From the NCBI RefSeq assembly GCF_900496995.4, contig NC_044012.1:23226759-23290758 (forward strand): a stretch of DNA of 64,000 bases. The letters run 5' to 3'. This stretch comes from Aquila chrysaetos chrysaetos. Its lineage: Eukaryota > Chordata > Aves > Accipitriformes > Accipitridae. A program made the position numbers and the translations under genes. Below, in pieces: positions 45,864 to 58,731 of the stretch (position 1 is the stretch's first letter; every line of letters begins with the position of its first letter). The notes beneath the pieces were generated by a model. It was not told the DNA's origin, did no database searches, and was given only the letters and a program-made list of their open reading frames with translations.

Positions 45864-48800
45864 GAGAGCTAGTTATGTTAAATGTAAAATGTCTTCCTAA
45901 GGGAAAAATATGCATGTACTTATGAATCTAGATCATTTAAGGGCATTTTAGTAACATAATACTAAAATGTAAAACTGTTACAGATTTAGAATCTGAATTA
46001 AGCTGTTCTGTAACTTACAAAAAGGTTTACACAGTGAATGTACCTTGTCATCAAGACGAGTATGGAAAAGCTGTATTTTAGGGATTAACAATGAGTAAGA
46101 ACCTACCTAAGGAAACAAAAATAGACATAAGTCAAGATTAAAACTGATTATTGAAACCTAGGTTTTTCTGGTTGACAATTTAAAGCATGATTAAAAACAA
46201 GCAATTATGATCAACTCACCCTTAAGTATGTTTGGTTCAGGAACAATTGGGCTTGCTCACAAAGCGCTGTAACAGAAGTGGACTGTACTTCTTCAGGGCA
46301 CGGACGCAGTTGTATCCAGAAAAGCAGCACTCTATAAGCCTTTATCGTGGGCAGTGAGTCATTATGGCTGACTCTGCTTTCACTTTTAGGAACTATGCTG
46401 AAGAGTCCCTAAAGACAGATGGAAAAGAAAGAACAATTCACTTGGAAACTGCCTCTGAGGTAGATGTATTCCACCTCCTCCCTACATCCGCCATGACACC
46501 AAGCCATGCTGTTATTTTCAGCCACATTCAGCCTTTAGAGGGGAAATTCTCTCAGGCTTCAAAAACCAGTTTGCCACCTACCAGCTTTAGGACTAGACTC
46601 AGCTACAGAAAACCCAATCTGTTTTTACAGTATTGGTATTCCGGACACCATTGCATCAAGTGCAGAGCAGTGACCGACTTCTCCCCTCAAATTACTGCAT
46701 ACAGGAGGAAGGAGGGAAGCAGTAATATCTGCTCCAGATGACCCTCAAGTAGGGACACCACATAAAAGCAAGTACACTAAAAAAGCTGATTAGATAAAGG
46801 GAAGAGAGAAATGACAAGATAAACTCCCCTTATTTAGTAAAGGGCTGAGTTTGACAGTGTTCACTTGGCTGTTGCTTACCATCACATACAAGGAGTTCAT
46901 TGGCAAGCCCCAAACAAACTGAAAGGCTAAATAATTAGGAACATAAGGTAGAAGAAGAGATTGCTACAGATCCACCTCGCAAACCAGCTTGTCTGGACAG
47001 AATACAAATGCATGAAGAAAGGTTCTGAAGTGCAAAGGAAATGCTTTTTAAGAAAAGTCTTTTAAAACAGTGACGTACTAGATTGCATTTGAGCTGGCAT
47101 ATTTTTTTAAGGACAGCTTTACAACATTATAATGAACTGCGACTTCAGCATTAGGCTGCCAGTGGCCATCTCGACTCCCTCACTCTCCCTGCTGAAGTAA
47201 AGAGGACTGAGACATCAAACTTCAGTTCAGGTCAGCTGCAGGAAGGAACAGGGAAACAGAGTAGAGAAGGGAGATGCACGTGATGAGTGTGATCAATTCT
47301 GCTTCTGTCCAAACTCGGAGACACTCGCAGACCTCAGTGACACAACCAACACAAAACCAAAAGTATTTTGCACATCATGAAACATATTATTGTTTCAATA
47401 AGAGGTAACAATCTCTGCATACAGAGATGGAAAGAAATTTTAAAATTTAACTTTAAGCCTAATTTTCGCAAATCCCTGCTCTCAACAAAACCTGGACACA
47501 AAAATATGTTTTGATTTTTTTTAATTCCAAAAATAGTTAACAGTCTACTTGCAAATATTGTGGGAATAAAAGAGAAAGGGTTTTTTTAAAGTCTTTGTCT
47601 AAAAGAAGAAAAAAATTCAAGGAGCAAAACAAGAATATCACAACAGCAATATCAAGATAGGCCAAAATAAGCCTCCTGTCCTACCTGGCAGCAGATACTT
47701 AAAGCTGGGCATAACAGCAAGCATACGGTAACAGACAAATCGGCTCTTTCCTAGTGCACTCACCCAAGAGTCAATAGCTCAGTCTCCTGAGACAAAGGCC
47801 ACATGTTTGTTTTGCTGTTAAAACACAGCAAAGGAAAAGAACTAATCTTTCATAATCCATTTAAATTCTTTTTCAGTAGTTACACAGCTAAGAGTCTCTG
47901 CAACGGCTTTTAAAATTTAGCAGTCTTCCATTATAAGGCTGTAACCAATTGTTAAGCAAAGTGTACTAGTTTTCTTAAAAATTATGCTATTGGTGAATTT
48001 GGTGTGGTTTGTGACTTTTATATTTTGTGTTTTAATATCACATCAAAACACTCTTTAACTCAAGTATGTTGTGAGCTAACAGCTAAGATTCACCTAAGAA
48101 ACAGCACAAGAATAAAGATAAGTTTCCCTGGAATGCTGCTGGAACAGAGGCCTATTGCCTCCTGTCAGGGCTACAATGACATCATGCAAACACCATTTTC
48201 TTAAACAATTAGTGCAAGTCAAAGTAGAACTGAAAGTCTTCAGATGAAGCAACTGTGCATGAAAATAACAGCAAGAGCTAAGCTACAGGATAGAAAGAAA
48301 ACAGGTTCTCCATGTTAAAAGCTGTCACCCCTTTCCCCATGATTAGTTAGATTTTGTGTCATTCAGATACACTGCAATGCTAGAAAGCCCCATCCCATCA
48401 GTTTTGCACTTGCCTGAAGAATATTCTTTGGCAAATTTAGAAAGTGGTAACAAGATTATGAAAGCTGTTCACAATTGCAGCCAGATTTATAAAAACTTTT
48501 ATTTTACTTTGAAATGGTATTTTAATAAAAGCTTGACCCCACATTTTCAAGTGCAAAAAATAGTAAAGGCAGCAGCCAGTACCTGCTTTTCAACAGGCAG
48601 GGTCATCCACTCACTCTGAATTCTGACCATCAGATGTTACATTGGGATGCAGGACTATAAAGTTGCCAAACATATGACCAAAATGTAAGTTTTTATTCTA
48701 TAAGGAGTACCTGGTACTGATACATCTCTCTGAACAGATGTTGTGGGAACAGCAGAGAATACCAGTGTTTGACATTTCTTCCTTTACACCAGAGACCACC

Positions 48801-51494
48801 TCTGGAACACCTGCCATATGGCTGCCACAGCACATTTTCCCCTAAACAAAGCACCAGGCTCAGATGCCGTTTGAGCCAGTCACCTCCTCGGCACAGGAGA
48901 AAAGCAGCCACTGTGGCACCACTGGAGCCCTGCCAGCCACAGCCTCCTGTGCCCTCGCGCACCTCCACCGGCCATTGGGACCATCCCCACCACAGCAAAG
49001 CAGCTGCTCTCCTGCCAGGCTCAAGCACATGCATGGATGCACGAAGGAGTTGCAAGCTGCACAGACTGACCAACCTGCCACAGCTAGAAGTCCAATGGCA
49101 AGTATGAAACCATCATCCATTGAAACAAATGCTATTTGAGTTGATTTGCATCTGCCTGGCAGCGCAGATTCCCCACCTACCCAAGACAGGCCTCCTCTCG
49201 ATCATCTGACAGAGCACACCAATGGAGAAGTCAGATCCAAGTGGCATTAGGCTCATTTTCTCTGCTATACACAGCCCAAGAGTTGGTGATTCATCCCCTC
49301 AAATATTCGGTTACAGCCAACGATAATACTTCATGATGGAAAATGCCTTTCCTTTCCATGAAATGGAGCGCATTGCCAAGCAAACAAAAAAAACCTCACG
49401 CACATAAATGAGTAGAGAGGGTTTCAGCTACTAGAACCACTATTCCAGCCTCTGCCATCATTACAAGAGTAAGACCAGTGATTTCTCCTCTCTAGAGTAG
49501 AGTAACACAGGAGCTCAGTCAGCAAACCACAAAGGAAAGTTGACAGCTTTTCAAATACAAAACTGTGAGAGTTTTGGGCAGCAGCTTCCTGTTAAGGAGA
49601 TAAAATAATTAGAAATATTTCCTCAGCATTTCTTCCCCAAAGAAATGATGCTCCTAAAAAGGAAGATATGGAAATACTTGTGATGCCAGTTGGATGAAAA
49701 GTTCAAACTGCCATAAGAAGGAAACACAGCTATGAACTGCTGCAAGATAATCAACTTCGATACAGGAATAAGAGGGGGAAGAAGCCTGTTTGCAACTACA
49801 AGCTTTTATAACATGGAAAGGATATCAGCTTTGAAATGATTGGGGTAGGTGATGAAAACCAAGGATTCCCAGTAAATTAAATACAATTATAAGGTGAAAT
49901 TGAGACTTTCTCAGGACATCGCATTGAGATCTGACATCAACCTCTCAACTGTAAGACTTGTACAACTAAAGAGAAAGAGCTACTCAGCGTCCAGCGTGGC
50001 TACCACACAGTGCACTCAGTAAGTGGACCGCAGGCTTCAGGAGGAGTGAGTAAATGTCATGCTCATTCTTCTGCATATAGTAACCAAACACCATATTGTG
50101 TAATCTGAAGCAAATCCCTAATTCAATTCTATTTGCTTTAAAAATGTCCCAGAGGGTTAAGACTCGTGTCAAAACTCAAGGGAAAACAGCATTTACTGGC
50201 ATTCAGCGTGTCACCATCCGCAGGACAAAACCGTTGCCACACTCATCTGCTTTCTTGCTGTAGTAAGTGCAGTAAGTAAACCAAAAGCAGACTGACCTTG
50301 AGCATGCCTGTTTCACAGAAAGGGAAAGAGACTGATTATGTCTCAAAACCTTCCAGCTTCTGCCCAAGTGCTTGTCAGTGAAGACCACCAGGGTTGTGCA
50401 GGGCTTATGCAGAAAATTAGGCTTTAACCCTGCAGTTTTTTCTAGGTAATTCTAGCTTTGTCAGAAACACAGAGTAGCTGAAGGATCTGATCTCCTGTTC
50501 AACTTGATGTGGTAATAGTCAAAGGAAAAAGCAGGAGCAGACACTAACTACCACCACAGTAGTTTCTTCTTTTGTAGACTCACTGTGAAAGTCAGATTTT
50601 ATAGTCCCCTGTACATTGGACTACTTTGTCTTTTTGCTTCCCTTGAATCTGTTTAAGCTGGTACAGGAAAGCTAAAATTGCAACATAGATTTAAAGTGAA
50701 CTTCACTTTCTCACTTAAACTAGTGTCTCCAAAGTAGGCCTGGTAAAGAGACTCCTGCCCTGCCCAGGTTTTCCCTTACCTCTGGATACAGAGACACTGG
50801 TGCTCAGGGCTCCTCAGGCATCAGAGACTGTTCTGCTACAGCTCTTTCTGAAAGAGAAACTGAAGCATTTACCAGCTTCTAAGCTTCCCCATCTCAGAGG
50901 TCATAATTTGCCATCTCACAATCATTTAGGTGGAACTGTCCTTTGTAGCATGGCCTCCAGAAAACCTCAGCTTCGCTTTATGTTTAAACCACCCATTCAA
51001 CGCTGCTATCAATCATGCTTCCCGGTTCTCATCTCCAAACTGTAGACGGGTCATTAAATTTCTTTTCAGAGACAAAGCTGTAAGTTATGCTTTGAGGCAG
51101 ATGAATACACTTTTGAGATAATGATCTTTTAAAAAAGATACTGGTATCTGACAGCTCTGGTAAAGTTGAACAAGAGCTGCCTCCAGCAGGCTGATGTGGC
51201 ATGGCAGAGCTGTGCAAGTCCAGCAGTTGCACAAGGAGCAGAGTATAACGCACTGCTCCAGAAGTGGCAGGAAGATAAGGATAATGCCCTGCAGATGGCA
51301 GGGAACACTAATCCTACAAACTGAAGGGATACAAGCACATTAAATAAAATTGGTTAGCTATACCATACTAGGTTTTGGCACAGACATGCATTTGGAGGCT
51401 TATACATAAATCCTTCAATTAATTCAAGTTAATCTTCCTTGCTGCTCTGAAAGTTACAGACATTATCAACAATAAACAAATTTACTAAATTTTG

Positions 51495-51640
51495 AAAAAA
51501 AAAAAAAAAAAAAAAAAAAACCAAGAAATTCCAGAACAGATAGTGCTGGGAGGAAAGCATAGATTCTTTGGGTACCAAGCAGAGGTCTAGAATTGCAAAG
51601 AAACAACACAAAAACCACAATGCTTTTTTTTTTTTTTTTT
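51495..51640. repeat. A26 and T17 homopolymers flanking a 103-bp spacer
   Basis: An uninterrupted A run at 51495-51520 and a T run at 51624-51640 face each other across 103 bp. They could pair as a long A-T stem, or mark two independent poly(A) insertions of opposite orientation. The spacer has no recognised repeat. Confidence 0.8.
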
Positions 51641-52994
51641 AAAAGTTTTTTCTAGTAAATTTAGTAACAGTCCATTTCAGAAAGGATAAGGCTTTACCTA
51701 CACTACTATCCAGATACCAAATTATGGGGAGATAACTGCCTTGTAGTAAACTGCAATAACACATACATAGTTTAAAGCACCTCATACATTAACAAAATAT
51801 AAACCACAAAAACATTTTGAGGGACAAATCAAGAGACTGAGCAGCTCTAACAGTCACACAATGTAGTCCTGCCAGGGGAACTAGATCTAGGGCTAGCACA
51901 GAGGCATCCGACTGATCGCACCGTGGGCTATGGAAAGATGCTACAAGCAGGGACTGCTGGAAGCAGGGGCAGATTTTTGCCAGCAGACCACCAGCTTCAC
52001 GTAACTGAGCCAAAACAGTGACAACCCAGAGTTGTGCTGTTTCTTGTCTGTAAACTAATCTTAGTGCTTTTGTTTCTTCCAAGTCAGAGCTGGGCTTGTT
52101 TTCAAAGGTTAGGTACAGAACTACTCTGTAGAAGGCAGAAGTCTCCTGCTGTAGACCAGAAATGAGCCCAGCTAGGTGGCATAACTAAGCTATTACAAAT
52201 GCGTAAAATACACTGAAAACAGTTTTGGATGTGTGAAAGATTTTGATAACACTGCTGAAAAATTCAGTGATGCCTCAGTTGCAAGCTTGCATTATCGGCT
52301 GTCTGACAACTGCCTCAGAGAGCAGAGCACAGAGCAGACAATGTCTAGACCCTCCTATTCTCAGCCTCACCAAATTTGTCACTTTATGACACTGGTTATC
52401 ATCTCAAACATGAACAACCTAACAACACAGCAGGAAACAGGCTGAAGAAACTTCCACTTCTTGTTAATTCAAGCAGCATTGGAGGATGGCCTGATCTTTC
52501 AGTGGCCATAGCTGAGAGCTAGTTTTATGACCTTCCTGGCCAACCATGGAAAGCCAGCAGCTCTTTGCTAGCCTAAGTTCAGGACTATACTGGCAGAGCA
52601 GGAGACATCCTTCTGATTCTCTTTCTTCCTGGAAGTGGATACAGTGACAGCTGCTCAAGAGACTGTCATCTGAGTTAAACATAACATATAGGTCACTAGG
52701 TTAGCAAACCTGCCTCAGCAGCACTCACGGGAAGCATGATCCCCAATCTGTCTGGGGCTTCCAGAGCTCAGAACTTGATGCACAGCTCTGGAAAGGTCAC
52801 TGGAACCCTTCCTCTCACCTATTAAAAAGAAAAACAAAAAACCTCACACAAGAACCCAGCTTCATTTGTCCCCATTTGTCTCTTCAGGTTCTGCCTTGAG
52901 GACCTTTTCTCTCTGCCCCACTACAAGTGTACCAGGAAAGCATGCTACAGGAGAGATCCTGATGTTGAGTAGGCAACGATGTGTAACACAAGTG

Positions 52995-53060
52995 CTTCTG
53001 TTGGCAGCAGAGCCATTGACTCCAGGTCTCACAGGTATCACGCTCCTACCACTGAGCTGT
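52995..53060 (-). other. tRNA-like fossil (pol III A-box match)
   Basis: On the minus strand AGCTCAGTGGTAGGAGC (53057 down to 53041) matches a tRNA D-arm/A box with a GCTC...GAGC stem, and about 33 nt on comes GGAGTCAATGGC (53023 down to 53012), a poor B box at tRNA-like spacing. The acceptor stem is not recognisable. It may be a decayed tRNA pseudogene or the head of an ancient tRNA-derived SINE; it is not a functional tRNA gene. Confidence 0.4.
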
Positions 53061-56000
53061 GGTTTGTTTGGTTTTTTTTTTTTTATAGTGTTTTAAGGTC
53101 TCTGCCTGTATGAAAAAACTCAGAGGAAGCTGGTCAATGGGTTTTGGAGCTCCCGTGGCCAAGAAGGGGACTGACTGCCCAAGAGACGACTCAGACAAGT
53201 ACATGTGGGTTAGGAAGCGGGCCGAAGACAAGCACATACGTGTTTCACAAGGCAGTCTAAAAATGGTTTAAATGAGAGTGTGTACCCATTTTAGTTTGTT
53301 ATGGCTGTGCATCAAAAAAGGCAGAAAGCTCAAAAACAATTTAAGAAGCTTTCAAAAAGCTGTAACGATATCAGGAACACAAAGTCACAGTCATCTGAGG
53401 CTTTTCCTAAATAACTTTGTGACGAATTTCAGCAGAATTAAGATTAAACTGTTTTGATAATTATATTTAGATATTACTTCACTAAATGTTCCAGAGGGGT
53501 AAAGCTCTAAAGAGAGAACAACTCACCCATTGGTGTTTGGGGGTTTTTTGTTGGTGTTTTTTTTTAATCTTTCACTCCAGGACTGATGCATCACCCAGAG
53601 AACGAGTGCAAACACACACATCACTCTTCATTCACCATTAGGTGAATGTTTTTAAAAGCAGTGAAGAATTCTAAGCTTCTCCATGCCACCAGACAGCTTT
53701 GCTTTTAGAAAACAAAGAGCATCAGCATACCTGCTGCATTTTCTTTTTCCAGTATCACTTGCTAGCACGTCCCACTGTCTACAGGAAGGTATAAAATACA
53801 CATGAATGGCACAGCCTTCTAACATGTAGTTCACTGGCTGTCCTCTTACCTATGATTCAATTTGTACATATGCACTGAAGCAAGCAATCCGAAAAGCCAC
53901 ACCAATACTTCAAACCAAAATGTCCTCAACTGTTGTCCTCCTCATGTCCAGCAAAGCACCAAGATATTCAGAAACTTACAGCAAGAACGAGGCGTTTCCT
54001 ATAGCAAAAAAAGCCTTAGAAAGGGAGGAAAAATAACTACAATTGCAAGGGTTTTGCATGCTTAGAAACCACTACTTCTCCAAGGAGAGAGATATATCAG
54101 GAAAAGGATGGATTTCTTGTCACTGATCATGGCGACTCACTGAACCCCCCTGAATAAACACACATGAATAAACAAGGAGCAGTATCTCACCCCAGACTTT
54201 GAACTGGCAGGTATCCCTACTGAATGGACAAAACCTATCAAATACACAAAGTTCCCATGGTGGAGTTGTGCTTCTAAAGCACAAGTTTGGCCACAGTAGT
54301 GATAGATCAAGGCATCAGGTAACTACAAGCACAGCTGAAGAGCAATCATGATGCATTGGTCAGTCACGCAACCTTATGAGTCATGCGTGAACATCTGACT
54401 TATGTTAGACCTCAGCGACATAATGAAGAATAGAAAAGGACATAAAGATCATGCTGGCACAGCCACTGCTATGCCAACTTTACAGTCACCGCGTACAAAC
54501 CAGGAAGGGAAAACAAAATATATTGTTAGGACACAAAGAAACATAAAGCACAAAATGACACGACATAATTCTAATGAAATACTTGAAAGACAATGAATCC
54601 CTGCACGGTACCTCTGCCTGCACTACTTTAAAGCAAGGAATAAATTCAAAGTCTACTGAGCAATCAGAAGCTCAGGAGAGGAAAAAAAAACAACAACAAA
54701 ACCAAACAGTTTAAAATGCTAAACACAACATATTGACAATGGAGCAGAATGGGACGAACTTCATTACGTTAGCTTGCCTTCAATTTACTACACGGTGACA
54801 GCATTTTAACTTGCTGCCTCTGTGTTGAGAGGGAAACCTAACAGTACACATGATGAGCTCTGCTCCATTTTGTAAAGATACCGCCACATATCCAAGTGAC
54901 TTAGAGACCAATAGGAGATGTTTCAAAACACAATACATTGTCAGCTAGGGGAGATACTGATGTGAAAGGAAATTTGAACAAAGAATCTAAAGAGTAACAG
55001 GCCAGTAAGCGTTCCATGACAAATTGCCACCTTTATCACTAACTTATTGCTTACGCTTCTAAATATCTCCCTTTCATTCCTTAATTTTAACAAACAAGCA
55101 AAAAGCTTGAGGGAAATGGACTTTGATATCACCTGACAGGCAGAGTATGAGAGATGTCGTACAATATTTTGGTTCCCTCCTATAAAGTCAGTAATCTATT
55201 TCAGCCCATCCATTAGGCTCACAGCAAATGAAACATGCTGAGAGCCAAAACCTCTGATGTGAAAATACTGAAAACATACCAAGGAAGAACACTGAAAAGT
55301 TGTGCAGAAAACCATCACATCCCTTCAAAGAGAAAAAAAAAAAGAGCTTTTCTTAGGTAACAGTGAGATTAAGGGATCCACTGAGTGATCACTGAATTAC
55401 AAGGCCAGAGAGTAGGATACCTGAGTGGCTAACATGAAGCGTTGCAGTCAAGCTCCACATATAGGAGGCTGAAGGTAAACAAAAAGGAAAACTAAAGACT
55501 TCAAGGAAACCAATAACCCCACCTAACCAGAAGCACACACCCATATCACATCTGAAGATAAGGCAGGTGTGTGGACTAGCTGAATTAGATGTATCAGCAA
55601 TCTAAGAGTAAGTAAATAACCAATACTAAGCTAACAAACAATCAGCAATAGCAAGAGTAATGACAAGAGCTGTGCAGAATGCAAACCACTGCATTAAAAT
55701 ATCCTGGAGGAGCTTCCTACGCAAGTGATGGACAGTAGATGCTGAAAGGTTTCAGAGTTAGCAGGAACCTCGAAAGAGTTTGGATGAAAAGTTGAGAGAG
55801 AACCAGAAGTGATCATGTAACTACAGTTGTGCTCCACGCATCTGAAAAAGAACACACCAGGAGAAATACACAACCTATTCAACCAGACTTATAAATGAGA
55901 ACAAATAGCAGAGATTAGGGCATAGGGCAATAACAGTAATGTCCTAAAGGAAGAGGCACAGGAACCAGTGCCAGCAAGAGAAAGGGCCTCTTTTGCTGAG

Positions 56001-58197
56001 TGGGCTTTGGCAGAGAACAAAGACTCATGCAAAAGCACTTGCAGAAGAATGGGCCAGATTTAGATCAAAGAACAGATCAATTCTTTGTATTTGGATAAAT
56101 TCAAAAGAAAAATACATTTAACAGCATCCTAGACTCTTAACACAACAAGTTTTGAGAATGCACAGTCCTCCAGAAATCCAGTCAAATACAGGAGTCCAAG
56201 AAGAGACGATTCAAGGGAATATTTCAGATGGCTCACAGGTGACAAGAACATCCACTGTTAAAAGATTTGTATAGTTTAGCAGGGAAATAGTGAGCATTTT
56301 AATACTGAGAAGTAAACAGGGGAAGAGTCACAGTACACAAACGTATGCAGGTCTCCACATGACAATAACTTCATAGCACTGATGGATGTACAGAAAATTG
56401 TAAGTAAAGCAGAACAACTGAATAGAGGACCATCATGAGGAAAAAAACCCACCAACATCAAAACAAATAAATGCATTCACTGCAAAACAAAGGACAGAAA
56501 AATTAAAAACCTGAGGCAAAGCTAGTGCTAAGTGGAAAAAAAATCTCTTATGTTGAAGAAAACAAATGCTGACACAGACATAAAAGGACAAAAACACCAA
56601 ACACACCAGCATTCAGAAAACAGTGCAGTATCTACAAGGCTGAATAAATGTAGAAAAGAAAAGGCAGCTCTTATGTCCATGCTTCCTCATGGACCAAAGT
56701 TCCACTGTGTGAGAAATACTGATAAACACAGGCTGAGCACCAAAATGAACTCTGGGCTCAGGGTGGATACTGAGAGATTCAGAGCAAGATTTTGCAATAA
56801 CAAAACAGAAAATGAAAAACAAGATGACTACAGTCATTCTCGGGACCTACATTAAGACTCTACCCAGCAGGAACACTGTACCTACTGCTGCACAACAGAA
56901 GATAAGAAATAGCAATATTAAAAAAAAAGGGAAAAATGAAGATATGTGAGACAGAAACACTGATCAGCAGAACAGACTCAAAGGGCTTAAAAGAGAAATG
57001 CATGCTTGATATCGGCATAATACAAGCAGTGAAAAGACCTGCTTTATAAGCACCGAACTAAGAGAGCAAAGCAGTACTGTGATGTTACCACACGACTAGG
57101 AAAGGTGCCGCTGCCTAATCTATTGCCCAAGCATGCAAAACAAAAGATCTAGATAAATAACTGCATTTGGTAGCTCACTCCACACCTCCGTATTTTCTCT
57201 GTAAAAGAGGAAAACTTGTTTTGCAGAAATGTTTTTTACATTGAGGCTGGTAAATAGTTTTTGAGGATTCTGACCTTTTATATCGATATAAAAATATTCG
57301 AAGGCTCAACAAAATTCTTCTGAGTGTTTCTGAGCTCCCAGGAGGTCCCAGAGCAGCATGTCACTTTGTCCCCTGCATTCCAAAACCCAACCCGCACCAA
57401 ACCGCTGTGGCAAAGCCCTTGTTTTGCAAGTCATACAACTACCAGGAAGATCTCCCAGCACCAGAGAAGGCTGTCGAAAAGTTCTAACACCTCACTGCCC
57501 CAAACGGTGGCGGACTTGGGGTGCCCCACTCCAGCAACTCCCCCTTTCATTCAAGTTTTGTCGCTTTCTTTTGCGAGCTTTTAGCTTTACACCCGAGCCC
57601 AGCTCTTGCCAGCTCCGGGGCCTCCATGCGCAGCACCGGGAGCTCCCAGCGTGTCAGCAGCAGCCCGGCCGGGCACAAGGCAAGCGGGGCTGGACCGTGG
57701 CCACCCACCTTTTTTCGCTGGTTGCCCTACTCCGGGGAGGGGGGGTACGGGTGACCCCGGCGAGGCAACGCGCTCCCCCAAAAGCCAGGAAAGCGCCCGC
57801 ATAAACAAGCGGCGTCCGCGAGAGCGCGGGCCGCTGCCTCACGCTGGCGGGGCTGCGCTGGCCCGGCCCCCGACCCCCAGCCCCGCACCGGGGCGGCCTC
57901 CCGACCCCCGCCCTAACCGGGACCCTGCCCCGGCGGCAGCGGCTCGCGCGGCTCCCGGGGAAGCGGAAGGCGGGGCGGGGGTGAGCACCGCGCCCTCCCC
58001 TTAGCGACCCACAGGCCGGCCCCGGCGGGCCCCCGGCGCACCGCGCCCGCCGCCGCTACCGCTGCCACGAGAGCCCAGCCCGCCACTGCCCCTTCCCCTC
58101 AGCGCCAACCCGCTCCACCTCAGCCCCGTGGCACCCACCCGCCGGCCCCACCCGCCGCTGACTGCCGAGGGCGGTGCCCGCCCCGCCTATATCTCAC

Positions 58198-58330
58198 CTC
58201 AGCCCCTCCGGGAGCGCCGCGGGACCCGCACCCCTCCACTCCACTCCACTCCACTCCGCCCCGGCCCGGCCCGGCCCGGCCCGGCGGTGCCGCTCCTTTG
58301 TGCCGCGGCGGCGCACGGCGGAAAGATGGA
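58198..58330 (-). other. RSPRY1: Probable RSPRY1 noncoding first exon
   Basis: The best minus-strand donor in the island is CTGAG|GTGAGA, with the intron starting at 58197. An exon ending at 58198 would splice to the acceptor at 44002. The upper limit is a guess. The exon would include the paired pentanucleotide repeats at 58235-58285 and has no need to code. Confidence 0.4.
58235..58285. repeat. Adjacent pentanucleotide repeats (TCCAC)4 and (CCGGC)5
   Basis: TCCAC is repeated four times at 58235-58254, followed by TCCGC, then CCGGC five times at 58261-58285. Both have a 5-bp period, and the junction unit is intermediate, so the GC version may have grown from the other by base change plus slippage. 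They lie in the promoter or 5'UTR of RSPRY1. Confidence 0.92.
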
Positions 58331-58659
58331 GGCCACACACCGACCGGCCCCGCCCCGCCCCGCCTGGCCCCGCCCCCCGCCGTCTCCCGGGCGACCCGCC
58401 CCGCCCCCGGCCTCGGCCTCGGCCCCGGCCCGAGCGCTTCGCCCAATCGAGGCGCGGGGCCGCCCTGACGTCGCCTGTCAGCCAACCCTCCGGCGCGCCT
58501 GCCGTGCGCGCGGCCGTTCCGCGCGCTCCTCGGCCTCCCGTAAGAGCAGCGGGGATTGGCTACCGAAGGGGAGGGGCCTCCTAAGGAAGAGCTCACTTGG
58601 TTGGGTCTTGAGGGCGGAAGGGGCGTGGCGACCGGCGGCGGCGAGCGAGCCGGGGCGGG

Positions 58660-58731
58660 TCTATGAGGGGGGATCAATGGCGGCACTCTGGGCCGGGCTG
58701 TGCCTCTCGCTGTAACGGGCCGGCGGCCGCG
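58660..58731 (+). other. PSME3IP1: Probable PSME3IP1 noncoding first exon with a 12-codon uORF
   Basis: A donor GCG|GTACGT begins at 58732. Upstream lies a short ORF, ATG at 58677 to TAA at 58713-58715, encoding MAALWAGLCLSL. Its ATG is embedded in AATGGCGGC, so the same bases read as a YY1-type element, which often sits at or just after a transcription start. The exon start is estimated. Intron 1 would run 58732-61517 (2.8 kb); I saw nothing recognisable in it. Confidence 0.5.

Larger units (their letters stand above)
44002..58197 (-). other. RSPRY1: RSPRY1 first intron (about 14 kb)
   Basis: No coding exon of a known gene was found. Contents seen: a polypurine tract (44141-44183), a T/G tract (45770-45863), a GC-richer block at about 48780-49110, A/T homopolymers near 51.5 kb and a tRNA-like fossil near 53.0 kb. 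Frames such as 46364-46741 (125 codons) lack family features. Much of 54-57 kb is A-rich on the plus strand. The limits assume the noncoding exon call at 58198. Confidence 0.5.

Noticed and set aside
46364-46741. 125-codon plus-strand open frame in RSPRY1 intron 1
   Set aside because: No recognisable domain, no family match that I know, and no nearby promoter or splice signals. Frames of this length arise by chance across 64 kb.
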